From positions 1 to 64,000 of the forward strand of contig NZ_VKGK01000010.1 of the NCBI RefSeq assembly GCF_007197645.1: a stretch of DNA of 64,000 nt. The letters run 5' to 3'. Below, piece by piece: positions 38,280 through 47,045 of this stretch. A model generated the notes under the pieces. The model had not been told where the DNA came from and did no database searches. It saw only the letters and a list, made by a program, of their open reading frames with translations. Each line of letters opens with the position of its first letter. Position 1 is the stretch's first letter. Source of the stretch: Shewanella hanedai. GTDB taxonomy: Bacteria; Pseudomonadota; Gammaproteobacteria; Enterobacterales; Shewanellaceae. A program made the position numbers and the translations under genes.

Positions 38280-40526
38280 ATGATGAAACAGTTCAATTTT
38301 AATGCGGCGACCAAAGCTGTATTAGGTGCAGGACTTCTCTCTTTTGCTCTTATCGGTTGCGGCAGCGACGGAAAAGATGGCACTAACGGAGAAGATGGTG
38401 TAATCGGTGTTAACATCGATAATGCAAAAAGTATTAATGCTATTTTGACTGATGCAGCTGTTGATGCTGGTTCAGTTACAGTCAACTTTAAGCTTGAAAA
38501 TGATAATGGTGTCGCCATTCTTGATCTGGATTTAGCTAAAAAAGGTCTTGAGCTAAATTTTGGTATTGCTCAGTTATCTCACGAAACCCGTATTTTCGGT
38601 GAAGGTGGCGAAGCTGTGGAATTTGACCGTGGCTTCCAGTGGCAGGCGTATATCAACACACCAAAAACGCCTAACGAAGACTGGATCCCTGAAGACGAAA
38701 CCAACATCAATCCTTCTAATCAGGTCCAAGCTGGTGTAGAGAGTGCTGCAAGTTGTGAAACTTGCTTCGTTGATAACGGTGACGGCTCTTACAGCTATAC
38801 ATATAAGCAAAATATCGCCGATGTAACCACACCAGTAGCCGTGGTTTATAATGCAGAAAACACCCAGCGTGCAACACTAGAACTAGAGCTTGTACGTGGT
38901 AGTGAAAAGATTGCCGCTAATGCCCATTTCGATTGGCAACCGTCTTCAGGCATGACTGATGGTATTCAAACTCGTGATGTTGTTGCGATTGAAACTTGTT
39001 ATACCTGTCACCAACCAGAAAGCCTTGCTTTCCATGGTGGTAAGCGCATCGACCTAGAAAACTGTGCCTCTTGTCATACAGCAACTTCTGGCGATCCAGA
39101 ATCAGGCAACAGTGTCGACTTTACCTATATGATCCACGCGATCCATAAAGGTGATGCACGCACGACTTATGCTCCTGATTCTCCAGATGCAGATGAAAAA
39201 GGTAATATTCCAGCACCGTATAAAGTGATCGGTTATGGTGGTGGCGTTCACGATTACGGTAAGGTGATGTATCCGCAAACCCCTGCTGCTGATTGTACCG
39301 CTTGTCACGTAACAGGTGAGAATGCGCCTGCTGATGCAGAACTATTCCTTGCAAACCAAAGTAATACAGCTTGTATCGCCTGTCATACCACTATGCCAAA
39401 AGCATATCATGACCCAAGCGATGAAAACTGTATCTCTTGTCATATTGAAGAAGGTTACGCAAGAAGTGGTGCTGAAGCTCATGGCGATGCGACTAAGCGT
39501 TACAAGGCTAGCCAAGGTTATTCAGCTAAATATAGCAATATCAAAGTTACAGGCGATGTGCTGACTTTCGATCTGCAAATTTTAGATGAAAAAGGCGAGC
39601 CAGTAACTAAAGAGTTTATCGCTAACCCAAGCAAGTACACTAAATCAAGTATCTACTTCTCATGGGATACCGACAAGGACTATCCAGCATACACTGATGG
39701 CACTAAATACAGTGCACGAGGTTTTGCACTGTTAAATCCTGACGTGTCTACCTATGATGAAGCCACACAGACTTTCACCATCAACAGCAGTAAAAGTGTA
39801 CTTGAACTTCCTGCTGATTTGAAAGGCAAAAGTGTTGAGTTATTTGCTGGTGTGGCGACTTGCTTCAAAGCTGGTGGTTACGGCCGTCCAACAGTTGAGC
39901 CTACCGCTTGTCAATATGATGAAACGGATCCAACTAAGCTACTCACCAATGCTGCTTATATCCAAGATGCGCCTTTAGGCTTTACTTGGAATGATACAGA
40001 CACAAGTGAGCCTGCAAAAGCGCGTCGTGATATTATCGATACTACTAAATGTATGGGTTGTCACAACCAAGAGATAGTTCACTACGACAACGGCGTAAAC
40101 TGTCAAACTTGTCACACTCCTGACAAAGGGCTTAATAAGTGGGGCGGCAATGTACCAACAAGCTTCGCTTATAAAGCTCACCATGCAGAAGGCCACTACC
40201 TGAAGTATGCAGGTGTTGGTTCAAGCACTGTGGTCAAAACAGACTGTAAAACATGTCACACTAACAATGGTATTGAGCTAGGACGCTCTCCTGATCGTGC
40301 ATGGCGTTACGGTGATGCTAACGGTAATGATATCTGGGTATCTTCTGATGCGGGTGCTTGTTTAAGCTGCCACCAGAAGTACTTAAGTGATTCAGGAAAA
40401 TCTCACATCACCACTAATGGCGGTATTTTAGATGGTGTTGATGCTGCAGATGTACAGCACCGTGCTAAAGAAACCTGTTCTACTTGTCACTCAGCAGAAA
40501 AAGTGATTGAACTACACGGGTACTAA
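38280..40526 (+). CDS. omcA: Outer-membrane decaheme c-type cytochrome OmcA
   Basis: 748 aa from ATG 38280 (MMKQFNFN), after CAGGGA. The lipobox LIGC gives Cys27 as the lipidated residue. Ten CXXCH heme motifs are present (first CYTCH, last CSTCH), in two groups of five separated by beta-domains, the OmcA/MtrC layout. A CX15C cysteine pair (Cys528 and Cys544) lies in the second beta-domain; such pairs form a redox-sensitive disulfide linked to flavin binding in this family. CETCF near the first beta-domain is not a heme site. OmcA sits on the cell surface and passes electrons to Fe(III) or Mn(IV) minerals and flavins, together with MtrCAB. Confidence 0.95.
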   Translation: MMKQFNFNAATKAVLGAGLLSFALIGCGSDGKDGTNGEDGVIGVNIDNAKSINAILTDAAVDAGSVTVNFKLENDNGVAILDLDLAKKGLELNFGIAQLSHETRIFGEGGEAVEFDRGFQWQAYINTPKTPNEDWIPEDETNINPSNQVQAGVESAASCETCFVDNGDGSYSYTYKQNIADVTTPVAVVYNAENTQRATLELELVRGSEKIAANAHFDWQPSSGMTDGIQTRDVVAIETCYTCHQPESLAFHGGKRIDLENCASCHTATSGDPESGNSVDFTYMIHAIHKGDARTTYAPDSPDADEKGNIPAPYKVIGYGGGVHDYGKVMYPQTPAADCTACHVTGENAPADAELFLANQSNTACIACHTTMPKAYHDPSDENCISCHIEEGYARSGAEAHGDATKRYKASQGYSAKYSNIKVTGDVLTFDLQILDEKGEPVTKEFIANPSKYTKSSIYFSWDTDKDYPAYTDGTKYSARGFALLNPDVSTYDEATQTFTINSSKSVLELPADLKGKSVELFAGVATCFKAGGYGRPTVEPTACQYDETDPTKLLTNAAYIQDAPLGFTWNDTDTSEPAKARRDIIDTTKCMGCHNQEIVHYDNGVNCQTCHTPDKGLNKWGGNVPTSFAYKAHHAEGHYLKYAGVGSSTVVKTDCKTCHTNNGIELGRSPDRAWRYGDANGNDIWVSSDAGACLSCHQKYLSDSGKSHITTNGGILDGVDAADVQHRAKETCSTCHSAEKVIELHGY

Positions 40527-40578
40527 ACAACAATAGAGACCCTAGTATTACGTTAATCCATTAATATTCGACTCTACT

Positions 40579-40608
40579 AAAAGGGAGGCATTGCCTCCCT
40601 TTTCTTTC
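40579..40608 (+). terminator. Terminator after omcA
   Basis: The perfect stem AAAAGGGAGGCA / TGCCTCCCTTTT (1-nt centre, so a smaller effective stem) is followed by CTTTC. omcA is therefore likely to be transcribed separately from mtrCAB. Confidence 0.85.
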
Positions 40609-40852
40609 TCCTCAAAACCATGATTAGTGCTATATAACTTCAATGGTTTACCTGCCAAGCAGTCAGATAATATCACTGCGTTTTTTACACTCTCCGCCTT
40701 CAACGACCTACCCCTTTATAAATAGACGGATCTTGGTCACACATTAGCACCCGCCTTGCAGATTTTATCATCTCATTACGTTAGCCTTTACTTGGGGATT
40801 TTTGTTTCCAGCATTGACTTAAGTAGCACATTTATAATGAAAAACATGCGAA

Positions 40853-40867
40853 TGATAATCAGTATCG
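40853..40867. promoter_or_regulatory. Fur-like box upstream of mtrC
   Basis: TGATAATCAGTATCG matches 12 of 14 fixed positions of the Fur 7-1-7 consensus, about 50 bp before the mtrC start. No convincing CRP palindrome was found in the 390-bp omcA-mtrC gap. Confidence 0.6.
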
Positions 40868-40916
40868 TTTTTCGCCCAGAGCACATAAGTCGATGTCAAA
40901 CCTATGCAGGGAAAAA

Positions 40917-42917
40917 ATGATGAACGTAAAAAATAATAATATTGCGCTGCTTCTCGCAGCAAGCGCCGTTTCAATGGCCTTAACAGGCTGTGGCGGCAGT
41001 GATGGCAATGAGGGGAATCCTGGTAAGCCAGGTGGCCCAGCAGCCGAAGTCGTCAACGACCTCAATCTCAACGTGACCAAAGTGACTTACCAAAATGGTT
41101 TGCCAACTGTCACTGTTTTTGCGACCAATGAAGAAGACTTGCCAGTGGTAGGTCTAAAATTGCTTGAGGTTAAAGCTGTAGCACAACTGATCCCTCAAGG
41201 AGCTACGGGTGCAGGCAATAGCGCACAATGGCAAAAGATAGGTTCAGAGAAAGTCTTTACCGATCATAAGAACGGTCATTACACCTTCGATGTCACGCTT
41301 GATGGATATAACTCAGAGCTGACTCAACGGTACAATGTCATTGCCAGTGCCTCTACCCTACAAGATGGCGTAACCACAGTGCCGCGCACTGAGCTATCAC
41401 AAGATTTCTCTGGTGATGGTTACCAGGCGCTTTACAGCAAAGATATTGTCGCAACCGCAACCTGTAACTCATGTCACGCAGAAGACGAAAAAATCTATCA
41501 CGGCTACACCTCAGCAGAGACCTGTGCTTCTTGTCACACTCAAGAGTGGGCAGAAGAACGCGGCAAGCCTGAAGTTGCTTTCACGCATATGGTTCACAAC
41601 GTCCATAACTCAGCGAAAGGCTATAAAGCAGACAGAACCACAGGTGAATTCACCCAAGATGCAGAAAAAGCACATGCTTTACTGCAAGACAACTGTAAAA
41701 CCTGTCACGTCGCACCAGAAGAAGACAGCGATGAGTTGAGTGAATGGGGCAATTGGTCTCGTGTACCAACCATGGAAACCTGTACTAGCTGCCACGTAAA
41801 TATCGACTTTAAAGCGGGTCAAGGTCACTCTCAGCAAGATGACAACTCAAATTGTATCGCATGTCACAAAGCAAGTTGGACTGAAGAGCTACACACTGAC
41901 GGCTTTGCTCAAAAGAAAGCGTTTGTTGAACAGTATGGAATGGAAGCAAGCTTAACGGCCGTCACAACAGATGCTGGTAGCGATACAACACTAAGCGTCA
42001 CCATCACCAATGCACAAGGCGTAGCCATCGATGCAAACACATTGGTTGCCAACATTCAGCAGTTAGAAACCATCACTAACGTTGGGCCTAACTTCCCGAT
42101 TATGGGATACAACCCTAATCCTGCAGGACTAAAGAAGGTGGCGATTGATTTCGTTAAAGCCGGTGTTTTAGACGATAAAGTAGACATTGTGGATGGTAAG
42201 TTTGTCACCGTCATCAAAGATCTACCTTATGGCACAGGCGATACTGATACCGCCTTTAGCTTTGTTGGTTTAGCACTGTGTAACGACGACACTGGCTTAG
42301 TTGCTTGTGGAGAAGGCGTTGAAAGCACAGGCATGAAAGCTGAACTTGCTCATGGCACTTTGTCTGGCGAAACACCCAGTGTACGCCATACAGATTCAGT
42401 AAACTTCACCGCGTGTGAAAGCTGTCATGGTACTGAGTTTGAGATACACAAAGGTTACCACCCAGGTTTTGTAATGACAGATCAGCTTGGCCGAGTCAAC
42501 GAAGCGGGCGACATGGTTGTTGGCATCGATGGTTGTGCTTCTTGTCATACTCCTGATGGCACTTACGCTTCTGGCGGTAACTTAGGTGCTCTTGAAATGA
42601 AACTGCACAAGGTACACAGCCAAGGCGATTATGCTGCCATTCCAGGCATGAACTGTAGTCAGTGTCACTCAGATTTCAACACTGATGCATTCAAGGTAAA
42701 AGGCGCAATGGCCACTGACGGTGGTTACACCACACCTATCGCAGCGACCTGTTACTCATGCCATAGCTACAGCGGTGATAAGTTTAAAAATCACGTTGAA
42801 GGTCAAGGCGCTAAGGTTAATGCTGACTACAATGTTGCTAACGATGCAGCCCAGTTAGAGACCTGCTTGTTGTGCCACAATCCAAGCATCAATGATCACA
42901 CTTCGGTGAAAATGTAA
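40917..42917 (+). CDS. mtrC: Outer-membrane decaheme c-type cytochrome MtrC
   Basis: 666 aa from ATG 40917 (MMNVKNNN) after CAGGGA; an upstream ATG at 40893 lacks a ribosome site and would spoil the signal. The lipobox LTGC gives lipidated Cys25. There are ten CXXCH motifs (CNSCH through CLLCH) in two pentaheme domains. A CX8C pair (Cys455 and Cys464) matches the redox-active disulfide known in MtrC. Length is close to the 671 aa of the S. oneidensis protein. It forms the outer face of the MtrCAB conduit. Confidence 0.95.
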   Translation: MMNVKNNNIALLLAASAVSMALTGCGGSDGNEGNPGKPGGPAAEVVNDLNLNVTKVTYQNGLPTVTVFATNEEDLPVVGLKLLEVKAVAQLIPQGATGAGNSAQWQKIGSEKVFTDHKNGHYTFDVTLDGYNSELTQRYNVIASASTLQDGVTTVPRTELSQDFSGDGYQALYSKDIVATATCNSCHAEDEKIYHGYTSAETCASCHTQEWAEERGKPEVAFTHMVHNVHNSAKGYKADRTTGEFTQDAEKAHALLQDNCKTCHVAPEEDSDELSEWGNWSRVPTMETCTSCHVNIDFKAGQGHSQQDDNSNCIACHKASWTEELHTDGFAQKKAFVEQYGMEASLTAVTTDAGSDTTLSVTITNAQGVAIDANTLVANIQQLETITNVGPNFPIMGYNPNPAGLKKVAIDFVKAGVLDDKVDIVDGKFVTVIKDLPYGTGDTDTAFSFVGLALCNDDTGLVACGEGVESTGMKAELAHGTLSGETPSVRHTDSVNFTACESCHGTEFEIHKGYHPGFVMTDQLGRVNEAGDMVVGIDGCASCHTPDGTYASGGNLGALEMKLHKVHSQGDYAAIPGMNCSQCHSDFNTDAFKVKGAMATDGGYTTPIAATCYSCHSYSGDKFKNHVEGQGAKVNADYNVANDAAQLETCLLCHNPSINDHTSVKM

Positions 42918-42941
42918 TTTGCACACGTTGAGATGAAAACA

Positions 42942-42959
42942 GGGGGAGTGCTCTCCCCC
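42942..42959 (+). promoter_or_regulatory. Hairpin between mtrC and mtrA
   Basis: A perfect GC-rich inverted repeat GGGGGAG-TGCT-CTCCCCC follows the mtrC stop. The bases after it (GCTTTCTGTTC) form no strong U-run. It may be a leaky terminator or a 3' stabiliser setting different amounts of MtrC and MtrAB from one transcript. Confidence 0.6.
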
Positions 42960-42997
42960 GCTTTCTGTTCAATATTATGCAAATTTAGGAACCTATT

Positions 42998-43999
42998 ATG
43001 AAGATCATAAAAACAATGAAAAAATTCTCTACTGGTGTATTACCAGCACTGATGGTGTCAGCTATTTTATCGCTTGGCTTTGCCACCACAGCAACAGCTT
43101 CAAAGTGGGATGCTAAGATGAGCCCCGATGAAGTCGAGGCCACGCTGGATAAGAAGTTTGCTGAAGGTAAGTACTCACCAAAAGGGGCTGACTCTTGCTT
43201 AATGTGTCACCGTAAATCAGAAAAAGTGATGGATATCTTTAAAGGTGTTCATGGCTCAGTCGATTCAAGCAAGAGCCCAATGGCGGGTCTTCAATGTGAA
43301 GCTTGCCATGGTCCACAAGGCAGTCACAACCGTGGTGGTAATGAGCCGATGATTGCTTTCGGCCCTGATTCAACCTTGTCTGCTGAAAAGCAAAATAGCG
43401 TCTGTATGAGTTGTCACCAAGATGATAAACGCATGGCTTGGAATGGTGGACACCATGACAATGCTGATGTTGCGTGCGCCTCTTGCCACTCAGTCCACAC
43501 AGACAAAGACCCAGTCCTGTCTAAAAACACTGAGATGGAAGTCTGTACTAGCTGTCACACTAAGCAAAAAGCAGACATGAATAAGCGCTCTAGCCACCCA
43601 ATGAAATGGAACCAAATGGTCTGTAGCGATTGCCACAATCCACATGGCACCATGTCAGATTCTGATTTAGTTAAGCCTAGCGTTAATGAAACCTGCTACT
43701 CCTGTCACGCCGAGAAGCGTGGCCCAAAGCTGTGGGAGCATGCACCCGTCACTGAAGATTGTGTGACTTGTCATAATCCACATGGCAGCGTCAATGATGC
43801 CATGCTGAAAACGCGCGCTCCTCAACTATGCCAGCAGTGCCATGCAAGCGATGGTCATGCCAGCAATGCTTATCTTGGTAACACAGATCAAGGTTCAAGC
43901 GTCGGCGGCAATGCTTTCACTGGCGGTCGTAGTTGTTTGAATTGCCATAATCAGATCCATGGTTCTAACCATCCATCAGGCAAGCTATTCCAACGCTAA
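42998..43999 (+). CDS. mtrA: Periplasmic decaheme c-type cytochrome MtrA
   Basis: 333 aa, identical in length to S. oneidensis MtrA. The signal peptide ends near residue 34 (ATTATAS). Ten CXXCH motifs are present: CLMCH, CEACH, CMSCH, CASCH, CTSCH, CSDCH, CYSCH, CVTCH, CQQCH, CLNCH. MtrA forms a heme wire inside the MtrB barrel, taking electrons from periplasmic carriers and passing them to MtrC. mtrB follows 14 bp later. Confidence 0.97.
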   Translation: MKIIKTMKKFSTGVLPALMVSAILSLGFATTATASKWDAKMSPDEVEATLDKKFAEGKYSPKGADSCLMCHRKSEKVMDIFKGVHGSVDSSKSPMAGLQCEACHGPQGSHNRGGNEPMIAFGPDSTLSAEKQNSVCMSCHQDDKRMAWNGGHHDNADVACASCHSVHTDKDPVLSKNTEMEVCTSCHTKQKADMNKRSSHPMKWNQMVCSDCHNPHGTMSDSDLVKPSVNETCYSCHAEKRGPKLWEHAPVTEDCVTCHNPHGSVNDAMLKTRAPQLCQQCHASDGHASNAYLGNTDQGSSVGGNAFTGGRSCLNCHNQIHGSNHPSGKLFQR

Positions 44000-44013
44000 C
44001 AGGAGTCGAGAAA

Positions 44014-46110
44014 ATGAAATTCAAATTAAATTTAGTGACCCTCGCCCTACTTGCTAATGCAGGGATAGCCACAACAGCTATGGCAGCTGGAGGCTACGGC
44101 CTGCAAAATGCGAATACCGACAAGGTAAAGTTCGACAAGTGGGATTGTAAGCGTTGTGTGGTTGAAACTGGCGTAAAAGGCACCGTTGGTGTGGGCATGG
44201 GTTACAACAGCAGCGATGATATTCGCTCTGCCAATGCTTTTGCAGCAGAAAATGAGTTTGCAGGCAAGGTCGATGCCGATCTGACTTATGTGGGCAAAAG
44301 CGGCTACCGTGCAACGGTTGAAGCTGATAATTTGGGCATGGAAAGTAGCCGTTTAGATATTGATGCAGGTAAAGTCGGTCAATACAACTTAAACCTCAAT
44401 TACCGCCAAATTGCGACCTACAAAACCGACAGCGCCATGACACCATATTTAGGGGTGGGTGGGGATGATCTTACCTTGCCAGACAATTGGCAAACTGCCG
44501 GTTCAACTCAAGATATGAGTCAACTCTACAACAGTTTAAGCCCAATCGAACTATCGCTGAAACGTAAGCGCACTGGTCTAGGTTTTGACTACCAAGGCGA
44601 AGAGTTATGGAGCACTTACGTTAGTTACCTGCGTGAAGATAAAACCGGACTCAAGCAAGCTTCTGGAAGCTTCTTCAACCAGTCAATGATGTTAGCAGAA
44701 CCCGTCGACTACACCACTGACACCGTTGAAGCTGGCGTTAAACTTAAGGGCGATAACTGGTTTACCGCAATACACTATAGTGGCTCAATATTTAAGAACG
44801 CCTATAGCCAACTAGGTTTTGATAACGCCTTTAATCCGACGTTTGGCGCGGCAACGCATGGCTATATGTCACTAGACCCCGATAACGAAGCCCATACGGT
44901 TTCGCTAATAGGACAGATGAACATTGAGCAAACCATCATGAGCGCACGTGTTCATTATGGCCAGATGACACAAGATCAAGCCTTTGTTACCTCAGGTTAC
45001 GGTTATCAAGTGCCAACTGAATCTCTCGATGGTCAGGTTGACATGACTGGGGTTAACTTGAAGTTAGTCTCGCGTATTAATCGCAGCGTGCGTGTTAAAG
45101 CAAGTTACGATTATTCAGACCGTGACAACAAGACCAACATTGAAGAGTGGACGCAGATCAGCATCGACTCAACAACAGGTCAAGCAGCCTATAACACGCC
45201 ATATGATATCACTACTCAGCGCGCTAAATTGAGTGTTGATTACCGTATCAACCGTGGAATGAAGCTTGAAACAGGCTACGATTACCGCACTGATGACCGT
45301 ACATACCAAGACCGCGAAACCACTAACGAAAATACGCTTTGGACTCAATTCCGACTAAGCAGTTTCGAAAACTGGGACATGTGGATTAAAGGAAGTTACG
45401 GCCAGCGTGATGGTTCGCAGTATCAAGCCTCTGAATGGACCTCATCTGAGTCAAATGATCTGCTGCGTAAATATAACTTAGCCGACCGTAAGCGCACCAT
45501 GATTGAGGCTCGAGTCACCCACAGTCCAATCGAAACTTTAACCTTAGACTTTGGTACGCGCTACGCCATCGATGACTACAATGACACCCAGATTGGCTTA
45601 ACGGAATCGACCGACTTAAGCTATGACGCCAGTGCCAGTTATATGCTAACCGATGACATGACGTTAACGGCTTTCTACAACCGTCAAATCATTGAATCGG
45701 ATCAAGCTGGCAGCAGTACTTTTAGCGCGCCAACCTGGACAAGCAAGGTTGAAGATCAGGTCGATGTGATCGGCGCAAGCTTTAGCTACAGCAATCTGAT
45801 GGAGAAGAAACTTCGTCTGGGCGTAGATTACACCTATGCCGATTCAAACAGTAACACTCAGGTTACCCAAGGTATTACCGGGGATTATGGGGATTACTTC
45901 GCTAAAGTTCACAACGTCAATATCTATGGTCAGTACCAAGCCACTGAACAGATGGCGCTTCGCTTAGATTATAAGATGGAGAAATACCAAGATAATGATG
46001 CAGGTAACGATATTGCACCTGATGGGATCTGGAACGTGCTCAGTTTTGGCAGCAACAGCCACGACTATAACGCGCACCTTATCATGTTAAGCATGAGCTA
46101 CCGCTTGTAA
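44014..46110 (+). CDS. mtrB: Outer-membrane beta-barrel MtrB of the MtrCAB conduit
   Basis: 698 aa. A signal peptide ends at AMA-AGGYG. Near residue 44 the CKRC motif (DKWDCKRCVVE) is present, a hallmark of MtrB from metal reducers. The remainder is a series of alternating amphipathic strands (about 26 expected) ending with the outer-membrane C-terminal signature MLSMSYRL. MtrB sheathes MtrA and positions MtrC outside. A clear terminator follows. Confidence 0.96.
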   Translation: MKFKLNLVTLALLANAGIATTAMAAGGYGLQNANTDKVKFDKWDCKRCVVETGVKGTVGVGMGYNSSDDIRSANAFAAENEFAGKVDADLTYVGKSGYRATVEADNLGMESSRLDIDAGKVGQYNLNLNYRQIATYKTDSAMTPYLGVGGDDLTLPDNWQTAGSTQDMSQLYNSLSPIELSLKRKRTGLGFDYQGEELWSTYVSYLREDKTGLKQASGSFFNQSMMLAEPVDYTTDTVEAGVKLKGDNWFTAIHYSGSIFKNAYSQLGFDNAFNPTFGAATHGYMSLDPDNEAHTVSLIGQMNIEQTIMSARVHYGQMTQDQAFVTSGYGYQVPTESLDGQVDMTGVNLKLVSRINRSVRVKASYDYSDRDNKTNIEEWTQISIDSTTGQAAYNTPYDITTQRAKLSVDYRINRGMKLETGYDYRTDDRTYQDRETTNENTLWTQFRLSSFENWDMWIKGSYGQRDGSQYQASEWTSSESNDLLRKYNLADRKRTMIEARVTHSPIETLTLDFGTRYAIDDYNDTQIGLTESTDLSYDASASYMLTDDMTLTAFYNRQIIESDQAGSSTFSAPTWTSKVEDQVDVIGASFSYSNLMEKKLRLGVDYTYADSNSNTQVTQGITGDYGDYFAKVHNVNIYGQYQATEQMALRLDYKMEKYQDNDAGNDIAPDGIWNVLSFGSNSHDYNAHLIMLSMSYRL

Positions 46111-46121
46111 GCTTTGAAAAG

Positions 46122-46156
46122 AGGCGAGTGTCCAGAGATGAACACTCGCCTTTTTG
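46122..46156 (+). terminator. Terminator after mtrB
   Basis: The stem AGGCGAGTGT / ACACTCGCCT (10 bp, 10-nt loop) is followed by TTTTTGAT. Confidence 0.9.
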
Positions 46157-46325
46157 ATAAAATCACTCACCGCTCACCTACTTTTACTGCCTTCTAAGTG
46201 ACTGTCAGTCATTACGCTACAGCTCAACAACAGATTGCACCTCTAATCTTGTTGGTATTGATGATAAGCTATTCAACCTTGATATACTGCTTCTATAAAA
46301 CGATTGAGGTTTTTGCTTCAAAATA

Positions 46326-46964
46326 ATGAGCACAGATAATCTACTTGACTTAATTACGCAAATTTCAGCTTGCCAGCTTTGCCAAGCTGACCTTCCTTTG
46401 CCTGCTAAACCTATCATTCAAGTCTCAGCTGAATCTAAGATTTTGATCGTAGGGCAAGCACCAGGAATACGAGCCCATAACCATGGACGCGCCTTTAGCG
46501 ATCCCAGTGGCGACAGATTAAGACAGTGGCTAGGTGTCAGTGAAGCACAGTTTTACAATCCTAAACTGTTTACCATCTTACCAATGGGATTTTGTTTCCC
46601 TGGTACGATAATCACTAACGGTAAAAAAAGTGGTGATAAGCCACCGCTAAAAAGGTGTGCTACAACCTGGCGACAAGCCCTGCTCAATCAACTCCCTAAT
46701 GTTGAATTAACCATCATTCTTGGCCAATACGCCATTGACTACCATCTGGGAAAAGCCACCACAGGCGGTAAACTCACGGTGACGCAAGCCATTACCCAAT
46801 GGCAAGATTACTGGCCTAGTCACATGGTATTGCCACATCCAAGTCCCAGAAATAATCTCTTCTTGAAGAAACACCCTGAGTGCGAACAAATACTGCTCCC
46901 CGCACTGAAATCTCGCGTCGCTGAGCTTACTCGCACCACCAATAGCGCTATCAACTCAGAATAA
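46326..46964 (+). CDS. Uracil-DNA glycosylase superfamily protein, possible 4Fe-4S type
   Basis: 212 aa. Motif A is GQAPGIRAHNHGRAFSDPSG (residues 43-62) and motif B is HPSPRN (171-176), both diagnostic of the UDG superfamily. Four cysteines, Cys16, Cys19, Cys90 and Cys111, fall in the CXXC...C...C pattern that holds a 4Fe-4S cluster in family 4 and related glycosylases. It probably excises uracil or other damaged bases, but it differs from classical Ung and the substrate is uncertain. It stands alone after the mtr terminator. Confidence 0.78.
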   Translation: MSTDNLLDLITQISACQLCQADLPLPAKPIIQVSAESKILIVGQAPGIRAHNHGRAFSDPSGDRLRQWLGVSEAQFYNPKLFTILPMGFCFPGTIITNGKKSGDKPPLKRCATTWRQALLNQLPNVELTIILGQYAIDYHLGKATTGGKLTVTQAITQWQDYWPSHMVLPHPSPRNNLFLKKHPECEQILLPALKSRVAELTRTTNSAINSE

Positions 46965-47045
46965 ATTCTGTCTTCAAAATCCTGTGTTGCCTCTTATTAG
47001 TGGCGGCATCTAAAATCCATTACGCTAAACAAAACCTTTAGGGAG

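Noticed and set aside
38755..38769. CETCF in OmcA as an eleventh heme site
   Set aside because: The His required by CXXCH is replaced by Phe.
40734..40752. Possible CRP half site upstream of mtrC (GGTCACACA)
   Set aside because: The other half is missing, so the match is at chance level.
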